Shown: in pieces, positions 26,452 through 34,522 of the stretch | Position numbering within the stretch: position 1 is the stretch's first letter | Layout: every line of letters starts with the position of its first letter | Translations under genes and position numbers: made by a program | From: Pseudanabaena sp. M085S1SP2A07QC | GTDB lineage: Bacteria; Cyanobacteriota; Cyanobacteriia; Pseudanabaenales; Pseudanabaenaceae | Direction of reading: 5' to 3' | Length of the DNA: 64,000 nt | Assembly: GCA_020404895.1 (NCBI GenBank) | Contig: JADBWK010000032.1 | Location: 1 to 64,000 of the forward strand | The notes under the pieces: generated by a model | Database searches by the model: none | The model's input: only the letters and a program-made list of their open reading frames with translations | Told to the model about the DNA's origin: nothing

Positions 26452-27042
26452 TCAATCCAACGTAGATTGTTCGCTTTCTCCATCGCCACTGCAGTCCTGA
26501 GGCAAACTTAATGCAATCATCTCCCCAAATCGTCCATTCTGACAGAGTGTAATCGCACAACTAGAACCCCGCAGATAGGCTTCCATCGTTTGCAGCAAAT
26601 CAATCAATACATCTTTCAGTGGTTCCACCTTGACAATGCGTTCATGAATCTTTTGTTGGATGGCAAAGAGCGAAGCAGTGGCATCGTGAATGATGGAATC
26701 TCTCATACGTATGAGGGATTCATGCTGGAGTACACCAATCAGTTGTTCTTGCGTGTCCACGATCGCTAAATGCGTAATCTGTGACGGCTCAAAGTGGGTG
26801 ATCGCAGCGTTAATATTACGCAAGCCCCTCAAGTCGGATTGTGAAATTATGAGGCTGGCTGATGGAGATCGTTGCTGCCAGAATTGTCTCAGCGTTAATT
26901 GAGCGATCAGATGCTGTTGCGTTACTAGGCTCATCACATCTTTCTGAGTCAAGACATCTAAAACTTTTAGTTCATCGGATACAATCACTACATAGGTTGA
27001 TGATGCATTGTCTCCATCAATAATAATCAGGATTAATTTGAT
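26452..27042 (-). pseudogene. Remnant of a CBS-GAF sensor protein
   Basis: Frame open from about 27042 to 26452. It begins inside a CBS repeat (TYVVIVSDELKVLDVLTQKD), includes most of a second CBS repeat (ITHLAIVDTQEQLIGVLQHE), and then enters a GAF-like domain (LIDLLQTMEAYLRGSSCAITL). It breaks off at SLPQDCSGDGE, where a GAF domain would normally continue. The first CBS motif lacks its beginning and only a GTG (26988) could start translation. Such CBS-GAF proteins usually end in histidine kinase or GGDEF modules, which are absent here. An overlapping minus ORF in another frame (26309-26560) may hold part of the lost sequence or be chance. Confidence 0.6.
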
Positions 27043-27051
27043 TCAGCTCAT

Positions 27052-28263
27052 ATGACTTGTACTAAAAAATGGCTTACAGTAGTTGGTATTGGGGAAGATG
27101 GACTGTCAGGACTAAGCCCAGCAGCCCGATCGCTAATTGATACTGCCGAAATTTTAGTAGGTGGAGATCGCCATTTAGCGATGCTTCCTGAAGATCTGCG
27201 ATCGCGATTAGTATGGGCTTCTCCAATTGAAGAAACTGTTCAGAAAATCATCAATTATCGCGACAAATCAGTATGTGTCTTAGCTAGTGGTGATCCACTT
27301 TGGTTTGGAATTGGTACTACTTTATTAAGAAGAATTCCCATAGAAGAAGTTTCGATCATTCCCTCGTCTTCCACTTTTAGCTTGATTTGTGCGAGATTAG
27401 GATGGTCATTGAATGAAGTGGAAACTCTCAGCTTATGTGGTCGTCCTGCTTCACTATTGCTCACTTACATCTATCCAAACGCCAAACTTCTAATTCTTAG
27501 TTCTGGAAAAGAAACTCCTAAGATTGTTGCCGAGATGCTATGCGATCGCAATTTCAGCAATAGCAAAATCATCGTATTAGAACATCTCAACGGCATAAAA
27601 GAACGTGTTATTTATAGTGTGGCGAATCAATGGCAAACCCTTCCTGAATTTGCCGATCTTAATGCGATCGCAGTGGAATGTATTCCCGATTTTGATGCGA
27701 AGATTCTATCACGCATAGTTGGGCTTCCCGATGATGCTTATCATCATGATGGACAATTAACTAAACGAGAAGTTAGAGCCATCACATTATCCGCACTTGC
27801 TCCAAATGCGGGTGAACTACTTTGGGATGTTGGCGCTGGTTGTGGTTCCATTGCAATCGAGTGGATGCGAAGTCATCCGCGCTGTCAGGCGATCGGGATC
27901 GAAAAATCTCGTACACATTTCATTGCGGAAAATGCAATTTCACTCGGCACACCAAATCTCAAAATCATCGAAGGCAAAGCACCTGAAGTTTTGCAAGGTT
28001 TACCCACTCCTGACGCAATTTTTATTGGCGGCGGCGCGAACATACCAGATTTATTTGAGACTTGCTGGACAAGCTTGCGATCTCAAGGGCGCTTAGTTGC
28101 CAACGTAGTTACCCTTGAGGGCGAACAAAAATTATTTCAGTGGCAGCAAAAATATGGTGGTACGCTCACCCAAATTTCGATTAGTCGTGCTGAAGCGATC
28201 GGCTCTTTTCTTGGCTGGAAGCCAATGCGACATGTAACCCAATGGAAAATTATTAAGCCTTGA
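27052..28263 (+). CDS. cbiET: Precorrin-6Y/cobalt-precorrin C5,C15-methyltransferase (decarboxylating)
   Basis: Fusion of CbiE (about residues 1-205, tetrapyrrole methylase with VVGIGEDGLSGLSPAARSLI and SGDPLWFGIGTTLL) and CbiT (about 215-400, SAM motif ELLWDVGAGCGSIAIEWMRS). Together they methylate C5 and C15 of the corrin ring and remove the C12 acetate carboxyl in cobalamin synthesis. The 403-residue length equals CobL-type fusions. Other corrin genes lie at 47.6-51.2 and 58.7-60.1 kb. No riboswitch is visible upstream. The final codons and stop are copied in inverted orientation by the palindrome at 28253-28319. Confidence 0.95.
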   Translation: MTCTKKWLTVVGIGEDGLSGLSPAARSLIDTAEILVGGDRHLAMLPEDLRSRLVWASPIEETVQKIINYRDKSVCVLASGDPLWFGIGTTLLRRIPIEEVSIIPSSSTFSLICARLGWSLNEVETLSLCGRPASLLLTYIYPNAKLLILSSGKETPKIVAEMLCDRNFSNSKIIVLEHLNGIKERVIYSVANQWQTLPEFADLNAIAVECIPDFDAKILSRIVGLPDDAYHHDGQLTKREVRAITLSALAPNAGELLWDVGAGCGSIAIEWMRSHPRCQAIGIEKSRTHFIAENAISLGTPNLKIIEGKAPEVLQGLPTPDAIFIGGGANIPDLFETCWTSLRSQGRLVANVVTLEGEQKLFQWQQKYGGTLTQISISRAEAIGSFLGWKPMRHVTQWKIIKP

Positions 28264-28319
28264 AGCGAACTTTGTGATAGTGCCGACGGCACTATCACAA
28301 AGTTCGCTTCAAGGCTTAA
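28253..28319. terminator. Palindrome whose left arm contains the cbiET stop
   Basis: 33-bp perfect arms around a single central base. The left arm covers the last coding bases and TGA of cbiET, and the right arm is its exact inverse copy. There is no T tract after it. Confidence 0.92.
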
Positions 28320-28332
28320 ATATGTTGCAACA

Positions 28333-28396
28333 TATTTCAATTAACCCGTTTTAACGGGTTTTAGCTTTTAGCTCGCACTTGAGTGCAGGGCTACTG
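28333..28396. repeat. Modular hairpin repeat (AACCCGTTTTAACGGGTT, GCACTTGAGTGC)
   Basis: Matches the right-hand modules of the element at 17694-17841, including the TTTTAGC linker, the GTGCAGGG run and the CTACTGC end. The AGGACTTA termini are lacking here. Confidence 0.75.
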
Positions 28397-28470
28397 CACC
28401 GCAACTATTTTTTGGTTTTGATTCTGTCCTAAAATAGGCAATAGCTACATTAAAAATACTAAGGACTATC

Positions 28471-28956
28471 TTGAGTAATTCAGCTAAAGGACGAATGCTG
28501 CTCTCGCACAACTTTGATATTTCAACCAACATAGCCCCAGCCCTTAGCCGTGAAGAGTTTGCTGAAGTATTTCGGCTTGGTTTAGGCGATCGCCCATATT
28601 GCCAAATGCGATTGGTTAGCCATCCCCATTGGACTGTCGAAATTTTGTTCGATCGCAACCAGTTTTCACCCAAGCAAATTGGCGAGTTTTGTGTTCAGGC
28701 TCTTGCCGATCAACGCATCAAGCAAGGGCTAGATCGTCAATTTTTGCCAGAAATTTTAGTCTTAGGCGGTGTCAAAACCACACCAACTACAAGCGACTCA
28801 CCAGATGCTTTACAAACTGGAGATTGGGGTGTAGATGTTGTTGAGACATCAGTGGGGGCTACCTTTTTGCAGGGTATTTCTTGGGAATCGACAATCTCAT
28901 CGAAACCTGTTGATGAGATTTTTAAGGTAGAACTAAAGGATTTAACTCATGGATAG
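28471..28956 (+). CDS. Conserved hypothetical protein upstream of HEAT gene
   Basis: The product of about 161 residues starts at TTG (28471), or at ATG 28495, which would give MLLSHNFDIST. It is soluble, with a likely alpha/beta fold (PYCQMRLVSHPHWTVEILFD and QIGEFCVQALADQRIKQGLD), and no recognised domain. Its end overlaps the start of the HEAT-repeat gene by 8 bp, so the two are translationally coupled and probably work together. The function is not known to me. Confidence 0.65.
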   Translation: MSNSAKGRMLLSHNFDISTNIAPALSREEFAEVFRLGLGDRPYCQMRLVSHPHWTVEILFDRNQFSPKQIGEFCVQALADQRIKQGLDRQFLPEILVLGGVKTTPTTSDSPDALQTGDWGVDVVETSVGATFLQGISWESTISSKPVDEIFKVELKDLTHG

Positions 28957-29620
28957 CGATCGCTTTGCTCAACTAGAGTTGTTATTTCGCAGTGGTTCGA
29001 TTTATGATCGCAAGTTATCCCTTGACGAGTTATCACAAGCCCCATCTGACGAAGTTGTGCCATTTTTGCAAGGACTAACTATTAGTACTGATTTTTTGTG
29101 TCGGCGCTTTGCGGTAATGGGTTTAGGCAATCATCTCACCGAACAGTCATTTCAAGTTTTGATAAGCCTATTAGAGCAAGAGAAGGATGACAACGTACTT
29201 GCTGAGATTGCAAATACGCTGTTTGAATTTGGCGATCGCTCTATACCATTTCTCCAAAATTTATTTGAACGTAATCAAAACTGGCTCACCCGTCAAACGA
29301 TTTTGGCAATTTTGATGGAGAGCGATCGCCAAGATATTTTGCTAAATATCATTAATCTAGCGCTGCTAGATCCAACTCAGACGGTCAAAGAAACCGCAAT
29401 TTTAGCTTTAGGTAGTTTGCTAAAAAGCCCCTATGAATCCGAAGCCTTAGATTTACTGACTGACTTAGCCAGTGCTGAATTTTGGCGCGATCGCTGGCGA
29501 GCTGCCACCACCCTCAGTATTTCGACTAATCCTAGAGCTAAGCCACTACTCGCTAAGCTCCAAAAAGACGAAAACCACTATGTAGTCGCAGCCGCTCTAG
29601 AGTCCGGCTTGCCTCAATAG
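28949..29620 (+). CDS. HEAT-repeat protein (possible E/F-type lyase relative)
   Basis: The 223-residue all-helical protein contains about five HEAT-like repeats, e.g. DFLCRRFAVMGLGNHLTEQS, NVLAEIANTLFEFGDRSIPF and VKETAILALGSLLKSPYESE. HEAT/Armadillo proteins in cyanobacteria include phycobilin lyases of the CpcE/CpcF/CpeY/CpeZ group, and the cpe operon starts 350 bp downstream. That is only positional support; a strong terminator separates them. It could equally be a general scaffold. Coupled to the preceding gene by an 8-bp overlap. Confidence 0.7.
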   Translation: MDSDRFAQLELLFRSGSIYDRKLSLDELSQAPSDEVVPFLQGLTISTDFLCRRFAVMGLGNHLTEQSFQVLISLLEQEKDDNVLAEIANTLFEFGDRSIPFLQNLFERNQNWLTRQTILAILMESDRQDILLNIINLALLDPTQTVKETAILALGSLLKSPYESEALDLLTDLASAEFWRDRWRAATTLSISTNPRAKPLLAKLQKDENHYVVAAALESGLPQ

Positions 29621-29628
29621 TTGATTAC

Positions 29629-29665
29629 AAAAGATAGGGCAGCGCACAGCGCCGCCCTATCTTTT
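29629..29665 (+). terminator. Palindromic terminator of the HEAT gene
   Basis: AAAAGATAGGGC-a-GCGC-ACA-GCGC-c-GCCCTATCTTTT followed by further T, 9 bp after the stop. One internal mismatch. Confidence 0.85.
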
Positions 29666-29745
29666 TTGATTTACCAAAAAAATTCTGAAAGTATCTATCT
29701 GCGACACTTTCAAACACTCACCATTGCTTATTTGAACAAATTTGA

Positions 29746-29763
29746 TTGTGTAAATCTTGTGCA
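29746..29763 (+). promoter_or_regulatory. Putative direct-repeat operator upstream of cpeC
   Basis: TTGTGTA-AATC-TTGTGCA: two 7-mers with 11-bp spacing, about 210 bp before cpeC. The architecture equals the L box (TTGCACA-N4-TTGCACA) bound by the response regulator RcaC in Fremyella. Base identity is only partial. Regulation by light colour is an inference. The rest of the 349-bp spacer shows no gene. Confidence 0.4.
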
Positions 29764-29969
29764 AAACCAATCAAAATTCACAAATCTTGATAATTAAGGT
29801 TACGTACTTATACGAAAATCGATTATAACAAAGCGTATAAATTACTACGCCAGTAACCTTTGTCATTTAGAGGCAAAGGCAAGCATTATTTGCTTAGTCT
29901 AGCTTCTGAAATATGCAATTCATAAACACTTTTATTAAATCCTTTCTTTAAATCAGGAGATATTGTGTA

Positions 29970-30830
29970 ATGCCTTTTGGACCAGCTTCACGCTTGGGTG
30001 TCAGCCTGTTTGATGAAACTCCTCCCATTGAATCGGTACTCGGTCAATCTTCAGGAGAAGCCGAAACGCTTATTCTTGCGGTATATCGTCAAGTACTAGG
30101 CAATGCCTATGTAATGGAGAGCGAAAGACTCACCGTTCCTGAATCCCAATTCAAGCGCGGTGAATTGAGCGTCCGTGAATTTGTTAGAGCAGTCGCCAAA
30201 TCTGATCTATACATGACACGCTTCTTCTCAAACTGCCCTCGCTATCGTGCGATCGAGCTTAACTTTCGCCATCTCCTAGGTCGCCCACCACTCGACCTCG
30301 AAGAAATGCGTGGACATAGCACCACACTTGACATCAAAGGATTTGCTGCCGATATCGACACCTACATCGATAGCGATGAGTATCAAAATACCTTTGGCGA
30401 AAACTTCGTTCCTTATATCCGTGGCTATAAGACCGAAGCTTGTCAAAGCATGGTGCAGTTTACGCATACTTTTGAATTGGTGCGCGGCGCGGCTAGCAGC
30501 AGCCTCAAGGGCGATCTGTCAGGAATTACACCCAAGCTTAATTCATTGGTGATCAACCCTACCGCTACTGCTGTCATTTCACCTTCTGGCAATGGCGCAA
30601 CCTTCCGTAATCCTGCTGATGCACCTTTGACCCGTCGTGGTTCATTTGGTACTCCTAACAGCAAGGTTTACCGTATTGAAGTCACAGGCTACCGTGCGAA
30701 GAGCGTCAATAGCATTTCCAAGTTCCGTCGTAGCAACAAAGTTTATTTGGTGCCTTTCGATCAACTTTCTCAAGAATACCAACGCATCCACCAACAAGGC
30801 GGCGTAATTGCAAGTATCACACCTGTGTAA
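29970..30830 (+). CDS. cpeC: Phycoerythrin-associated rod linker CpeC
   Basis: The PBS-linker domain (about residues 20-175) contains ILAVYRQVLGNAYVMESERL, VREFVRAVAKSDLYMTRFF and the end FVPYIRGY. A C-terminal CpcD domain follows (about 230-285, KVYRIEVTGYRAKS). Linkers with this layout join phycobiliprotein hexamers in phycobilisome rods. Length (286) and gene order match CpeC of the cpeCDESTR operon. A good ribosome site (AGGAGAT) precedes the ATG. The phycoerythrin subunits cpeBA are not in the window. Confidence 0.9.
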   Translation: MPFGPASRLGVSLFDETPPIESVLGQSSGEAETLILAVYRQVLGNAYVMESERLTVPESQFKRGELSVREFVRAVAKSDLYMTRFFSNCPRYRAIELNFRHLLGRPPLDLEEMRGHSTTLDIKGFAADIDTYIDSDEYQNTFGENFVPYIRGYKTEACQSMVQFTHTFELVRGAASSSLKGDLSGITPKLNSLVINPTATAVISPSGNGATFRNPADAPLTRRGSFGTPNSKVYRIEVTGYRAKSVNSISKFRRSNKVYLVPFDQLSQEYQRIHQQGGVIASITPV

Positions 30831-30842
30831 TTTTGGTATTAA

Positions 30843-30875
30843 TTGAATAGTTAATGTAATGCGTTAACTATTCAA
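30843..30875 (+). other. Intercistronic hairpin cpeC-cpeD
   Basis: TTGAATAGTTAA / TTAACTATTCAA, 12-bp perfect arms, 9-nt loop, 12 bp after cpeC and with no T tract. It is more likely an mRNA-stability element or attenuator than a full terminator. Confidence 0.6.
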
Positions 30876-30965
30876 CATTTGATTAAAAACTTTTTTTAGA
30901 AGGATTAGCGATGCTTTGCCTCACTAATTCTGAATCCTAATATCAACTTATTTAAAAGGAGATTT

Positions 30966-31715
30966 ATGGCAACTTTAACAGCTATCGAATTGTGGCCAAA
31001 TAGCAGCGCTGAAGATGTCCAAACTGTTATTCGTTCAGTTTATAAACAAGTTTTGGGCAATCCCCATGTTATGGAAAGCGAGCGCTTGACAGCGGCAGAG
31101 TCTAAGCTTGCCGATAGCTCGATCACCGTGCGTGAATTTGTCCGTGCTGTTGCGAAATCTGATTTTTATCGTGATCGCTACTTCACATCCTGTGCTCCAT
31201 ATCGCTTTGTGGAACTCAACTTTATGCACATTTTGGGTCGCGCTCCTCAAGATCAGACTGAAGTTTCGGCGCATATCGTTCGTACTGTAGCTGAGGGCTA
31301 TGACGCAGAAATCGACTCCTACGTCGATAGCGATGAGTATCAAACAGCTTTTGGTGAAAACGTTGTACCTTACAATCGCGGTACAAGCAGCGCCAGTAAT
31401 GCCAAGCAAATTGGCTACAATCGCATGTTTGCACTCGATCGCGGTGCTGCCCAAATTGACAGCTCTGTCAAAGCCTCACAGCTTGTATATGCAGTCGCTA
31501 CCAATAGCACCAGTGTCATTAAGCCTTCGACTTCGACCGTCATCGGTTCTGGCACAGAGAAGCGCTTCAAGATTTTGGTATCTGGTTCAAAATTCGATAC
31601 TCGTCGGCGCGTCAGCTCCACCGAGTACACCGTTTCGGCAAGCAAGATGACTCCCCAGATCCAACGGATTAACCGCACTTCTGGGAAGATCGTTAGCATT
31701 ACTGAAATTGTTTAA
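30966..31715 (+). CDS. cpeD: Phycoerythrin-associated rod linker CpeD
   Basis: PBS-linker domain at about residues 14-150 (VIRSVYKQVLGNPHVMESER, VREFVRAVAKSDFYRDRYFT, ENVVPYNRG) and CpcD domain at about 190-248 (KRFKILVSGSKFDTRRRVSS). The 249-residue length agrees with CpeD. It lies 135 bp after cpeC with its own strong ribosome site (AAAGGAGA). The assignment as CpeD and not CpeE rests on order and length. Confidence 0.88.
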   Translation: MATLTAIELWPNSSAEDVQTVIRSVYKQVLGNPHVMESERLTAAESKLADSSITVREFVRAVAKSDFYRDRYFTSCAPYRFVELNFMHILGRAPQDQTEVSAHIVRTVAEGYDAEIDSYVDSDEYQTAFGENVVPYNRGTSSASNAKQIGYNRMFALDRGAAQIDSSVKASQLVYAVATNSTSVIKPSTSTVIGSGTEKRFKILVSGSKFDTRRRVSSTEYTVSASKMTPQIQRINRTSGKIVSITEIV

Positions 31716-31793
31716 TTGCAGGCTGATTGTAAAGAGGTGCACCTTCTAGCCCTCTAAGCAATTCTTGCTATGTTGATTGGTACGCAGCTGGCA

Positions 31794-31838
31794 CAGTATT
31801 AAAAGAAAGATTACTTAACAATCTTTCTTTTAATACTG
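31794..31838 (+). terminator. Strong hairpin between cpeD and the CpcD-domain gene
   Basis: CAGTATTAAAAGAAAGATT and its exact complement, 19-bp arms, 7-nt loop. It should block or attenuate transcription into the downstream genes. The remaining 240 bp of the spacer holds no gene and could carry a second promoter. Confidence 0.75.
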
Positions 31839-32082
31839 CTGATTTAAAGAGCTTATCCTCAGAGACATCTTTACGGAGTAATTAATATAACGAGATGTGT
31901 AACTATTTGTGAGCTATTGATTTTAGGGTGTTAGAACTATTCAGAATCCCAAAAATCGATCAACTCAATACGGAAAATGAAGGTTCCTGAGTTTTAGTTG
32001 CAGATCGCGTTAATATGGATTGTTTAGATAAAATATTTTTGATGGGCGATCGCATTTTTATGATCGCTAGGATGAGTTTGAT

Positions 32083-32964
32083 ATGAAAAGTTTAGACATT
32101 AATACTGCTAGCACAAACTTTGGTGCTTACAACAGTCGCCGCTTCTTGATTGAATTTACAGGTGGCAATTTCACAGAAAGACTTCAAGGCGCTACAACTC
32201 ATACAGTTATTGTTCCCTACAGTTCCCTTTCTAGAAAGCTACAAACAATCCAGCGACTTGGTGGCAAGATTATTAATGTATCTATTCATCCTCAGCTTAA
32301 AGTATTAAAGGTCAATCCTGAAAATGCTGCTTCTGAGCAAATCAATGAACCCATTATTGCAGTTCATCATGAGATCTCACCTAAAAAATCACCTAAAGAA
32401 TCTGTTGAACAGCCTATTGCCGAGACTCTAGAAAATGGAGCTGTTGAGGTTGATGAAATAACGTCAGGAGCCTTTCCTGAACCTACTTCTCAGACCATCT
32501 CAGAGATTAATTCTAAAGAGGTTTCTGAAGCTAATTCAGAAAATATCTCAGCACCATCACAGGTAGTTACTCCCAAGAAGAAAAAAAATACCTCTGAATC
32601 AACAACTAGCTCCAAAAAGACGAAAGCGACTACTAAAGCCAGTCATGGAGCTAGTAAACAAGATAGTAACGCTCAAGCTCAAGCCCCAATCTCAATAGCT
32701 GAAACAATTACAGTATCTGAGCAAGTTTTAAAATCTAAGCCAGAAATTGTTGTTGAGCCAATCAGTGCAATTATTCCAGAGACAAGCCTCAAGACTATAT
32801 CTGAAGAAATTTCACCAACACCTCCTAAAACTGAATCTCAAGAACCAAGCGCACCCTTGGCAAAGGTAAAAGCGCCCAGAAACTCGAGTAAATCAGGACA
32901 TGGTTTTAATAAACCCAAAAGTGACACCAAATCACCCAGAGCGCCAAAGCAGCCAAAAAGTTAA
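32083..32964 (+). CDS. CpcD-domain protein with long disordered tail, in the cpeE position
   Basis: Residues about 12-72 form a CpcD-like rod-cap domain (SRRFLIEFTGGNFTERLQGA, VIVPYSSLSRKLQTIQRLGG). The remaining 220 residues are low complexity: an acidic, Ser/Glu/Ile-rich stretch (about 85-165), then Lys/Ser/Thr-rich runs (PKKKKNTSESTTSSKKTKAT), and finally a basic Pro/Lys/Ser end. No PBS-linker domain is present, although cpeE of the model operon encodes one. It may cap the phycoerythrin rod end and carry a flexible, bipolar tether (inference). Its stop overlaps the cpeS start (TAATG). Confidence 0.8.
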   Translation: MKSLDINTASTNFGAYNSRRFLIEFTGGNFTERLQGATTHTVIVPYSSLSRKLQTIQRLGGKIINVSIHPQLKVLKVNPENAASEQINEPIIAVHHEISPKKSPKESVEQPIAETLENGAVEVDEITSGAFPEPTSQTISEINSKEVSEANSENISAPSQVVTPKKKKNTSESTTSSKKTKATTKASHGASKQDSNAQAQAPISIAETITVSEQVLKSKPEIVVEPISAIIPETSLKTISEEISPTPPKTESQEPSAPLAKVKAPRNSSKSGHGFNKPKSDTKSPRAPKQPKS

Positions 32965-33497
32965 TGGACATTCAAGAATTTGTATGCAATTCGATCGGCA
33001 ATTGGCGATCGCAACGCAGCGCTCATCATTTAGCCTTCGGACATTTTGAAGCCGTCCAATCTGAGATTGATATTACTTCTCTCTCAATTGATGCGCCAGA
33101 AGTGATTGAACTTTGCAAAGCTAATGATGTCGATCCGCAAACCGCTGTATCACCTTTTCGGATGGCTTGGGAAGGGCAATCTGATTGGGAAGATAGCGAA
33201 GCGGTCAAAGGTAATTGCGTTTTGATCCCAATTCCTGATAGCGATCGCCCAAATTGCGGCAAACTCCTCCGCGAACGTGGATATGCTGAAGAAATGCCTG
33301 CCATTGGTGAATATAGTTTCACCGATGATGGAACATTTGTGTTAATCACATCCTACGATCGCGCCGCAGCTGAGGAGAAAATCTGGTTTGTAAATCCAAA
33401 TCTGCGTTGTCGAGTCTCATTGATTAAAACTAATACAGGAACTGGTGTGATCACTGCTTCCTTCTCTTCAGAAATTCGTCAAACGCCTAAGAGTTAG
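32964..33497 (+). CDS. cpeS: Phycobiliprotein lyase CpeS (CpcS/CpeS family)
   Basis: The 177-residue product begins MDIQEFVCNSIGNWRSQRSA-HHLAF, the hallmark of S-type lyases, a lipocalin-like beta barrel. CpeS attaches phycoerythrobilin to a Cys of phycoerythrin. The segments PFRMAWEGQSDWE, VLIPIPDSDRPNCGKLLRER and EKIWFVNPNLRCRVS also fit. The start overlaps the previous stop by one base, so translation is coupled. The position in the operon equals cpeS of Fremyella. Confidence 0.92.
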   Translation: MDIQEFVCNSIGNWRSQRSAHHLAFGHFEAVQSEIDITSLSIDAPEVIELCKANDVDPQTAVSPFRMAWEGQSDWEDSEAVKGNCVLIPIPDSDRPNCGKLLRERGYAEEMPAIGEYSFTDDGTFVLITSYDRAAAEEKIWFVNPNLRCRVSLIKTNTGTGVITASFSSEIRQTPKS

Positions 33498-33510
33498 AAT
33501 AGACTTTGTC

Positions 33511-34134
33511 ATGAATCTGATGGATAAATCTGAAGCGATCTCAAGTGACTTGCTTACTCTCGCGCAATGGATGGCAGGCGACTTTAGCAATTATCAGCAA
33601 GCATCGGCTAGCCCAAAAGATTACGCTCATATTCATGTCTTTTTTCGTCCCTTACCATTTGAGTTCTTCTCAGGAATAGGGCTTTATTCTGAACAGGTAT
33701 ATGACTATGACCTCTGGACTCCCTATCGGCAAGGTGTGCATCGCCTAGTCGAGCGCGAAGATCATATCTATATCGAAAACTTCAGCCTTAAAAATGCCAT
33801 GTTTTATGCAGGCTCAGGGCGCAATTTAGATATTCTCAAAACTATCTCAACTGATGCAATTGAGCGACGCTATAACTGCTCAATGGTATTTAAACGAGAA
33901 GGCGATCGCTTTCTCGGCGGAGTTGAGGGGAATAGTTGCTTCATTGAGAAGAATGGCTGTCAAACCTATCTCGATAGTTATGTCGAAGTTACGGAAACAA
34001 CTTGGTTAAGTCTTGATAAAGGCTTAGATGTTAATACCCACAAGCAAGTTTGGGGTTCCACTACTGGTCCGTTAAGATTTGAAAAAAGGGAGAGCTTTGC
34101 CAATGAAGTCCCAACTATCTTCCAAACTTCCTGA
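33511..34134 (+). CDS. cpeT: Phycobiliprotein lyase CpeT (CpcT/CpeT family)
   Basis: The motifs LLTLAQWMAGDFSNYQQA, HIHVFFRPLPFEFF, LYSEQVYDYDLWTPYRQGVH and DSYVEVTETTWLSLDKGLDV are characteristic. T-type lyases handle bilin attachment on phycobiliprotein beta subunits, though CpeT-like members may act as chaperones or bilin carriers. The 207-residue length is standard. It begins 13 bp after cpeS, and its last 32 bp overlap cpeR. Confidence 0.92.
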   Translation: MNLMDKSEAISSDLLTLAQWMAGDFSNYQQASASPKDYAHIHVFFRPLPFEFFSGIGLYSEQVYDYDLWTPYRQGVHRLVEREDHIYIENFSLKNAMFYAGSGRNLDILKTISTDAIERRYNCSMVFKREGDRFLGGVEGNSCFIEKNGCQTYLDSYVEVTETTWLSLDKGLDVNTHKQVWGSTTGPLRFEKRESFANEVPTIFQTS

Positions 34135-34468
34135 AATCCAATTAGAGTCAAATGAAGCCAAAATGCTGCCACCAGAAGCTCAAAAGAAAATGCAATGCTG
34201 GATTCGCAGCAGACATTTAATTTGTTCGGGTAATTTTTTTGTGTTTGAAAGTGTTGACTATAGCACTATTGAGAGATTCGGAGAGTCTGTTTCCGCTTTG
34301 GGAGGAACTGTAATATCTGTCGAGCCTGTCGATAAGATTTGGATGGGCGATCACCGCCAAGTCATTCTCTACCGTTCCAAAGCTAGTTTGCATACTCCTC
34401 ATCACCAATTGAAGCAATATTGGATTAAGTATGGAAATTTTCGGACTAGATTTGATGATCAAGCCTAA
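34103..34468 (+). CDS. cpeR: CpeR, activator of phycoerythrin expression
   Basis: The product is about 121 residues from ATG 34103 (MKSQLSSKLPEIQL), preceded by GGGAGAG. A TTG at 34079 would add eight residues and is less likely. The motifs QCWIRSRHLICSGNFFVFES and VDKIWMGDHRQVILYRSKAS fit CpeR, the last gene of the cpeCDESTR operon in Fremyella, which is required for green-light expression of cpeBA. The overlap with cpeT indicates coupled translation. If it acts as in Fremyella, the distant cpeBA should be its target (inference). Confidence 0.88.
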   Translation: MKSQLSSKLPEIQLESNEAKMLPPEAQKKMQCWIRSRHLICSGNFFVFESVDYSTIERFGESVSALGGTVISVEPVDKIWMGDHRQVILYRSKASLHTPHHQLKQYWIKYGNFRTRFDDQA

Positions 34469-34522
34469 AGCAAAAAAAGAATTGCAGCACTTAGCGCCAC
34501 AATTCTTTTTTCGCTTTAGGCT
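34462..34522. terminator. Palindrome joining the ends of cpeR and gcvP
   Basis: AGCCTAAAGC-AAAAAAAGAATTG and its inverse, one mismatch, loop with a degenerate GCGCC core. The left arm includes the cpeR stop and the right arm touches the gcvP stop. Confidence 0.88.

Noticed and set aside
26309-26560. 83-residue minus ORF with one hydrophobic helix
   Set aside because: Its first half overlaps the CBS-GAF frame and there is no recognisable start or family. At best it is part of the remnant.
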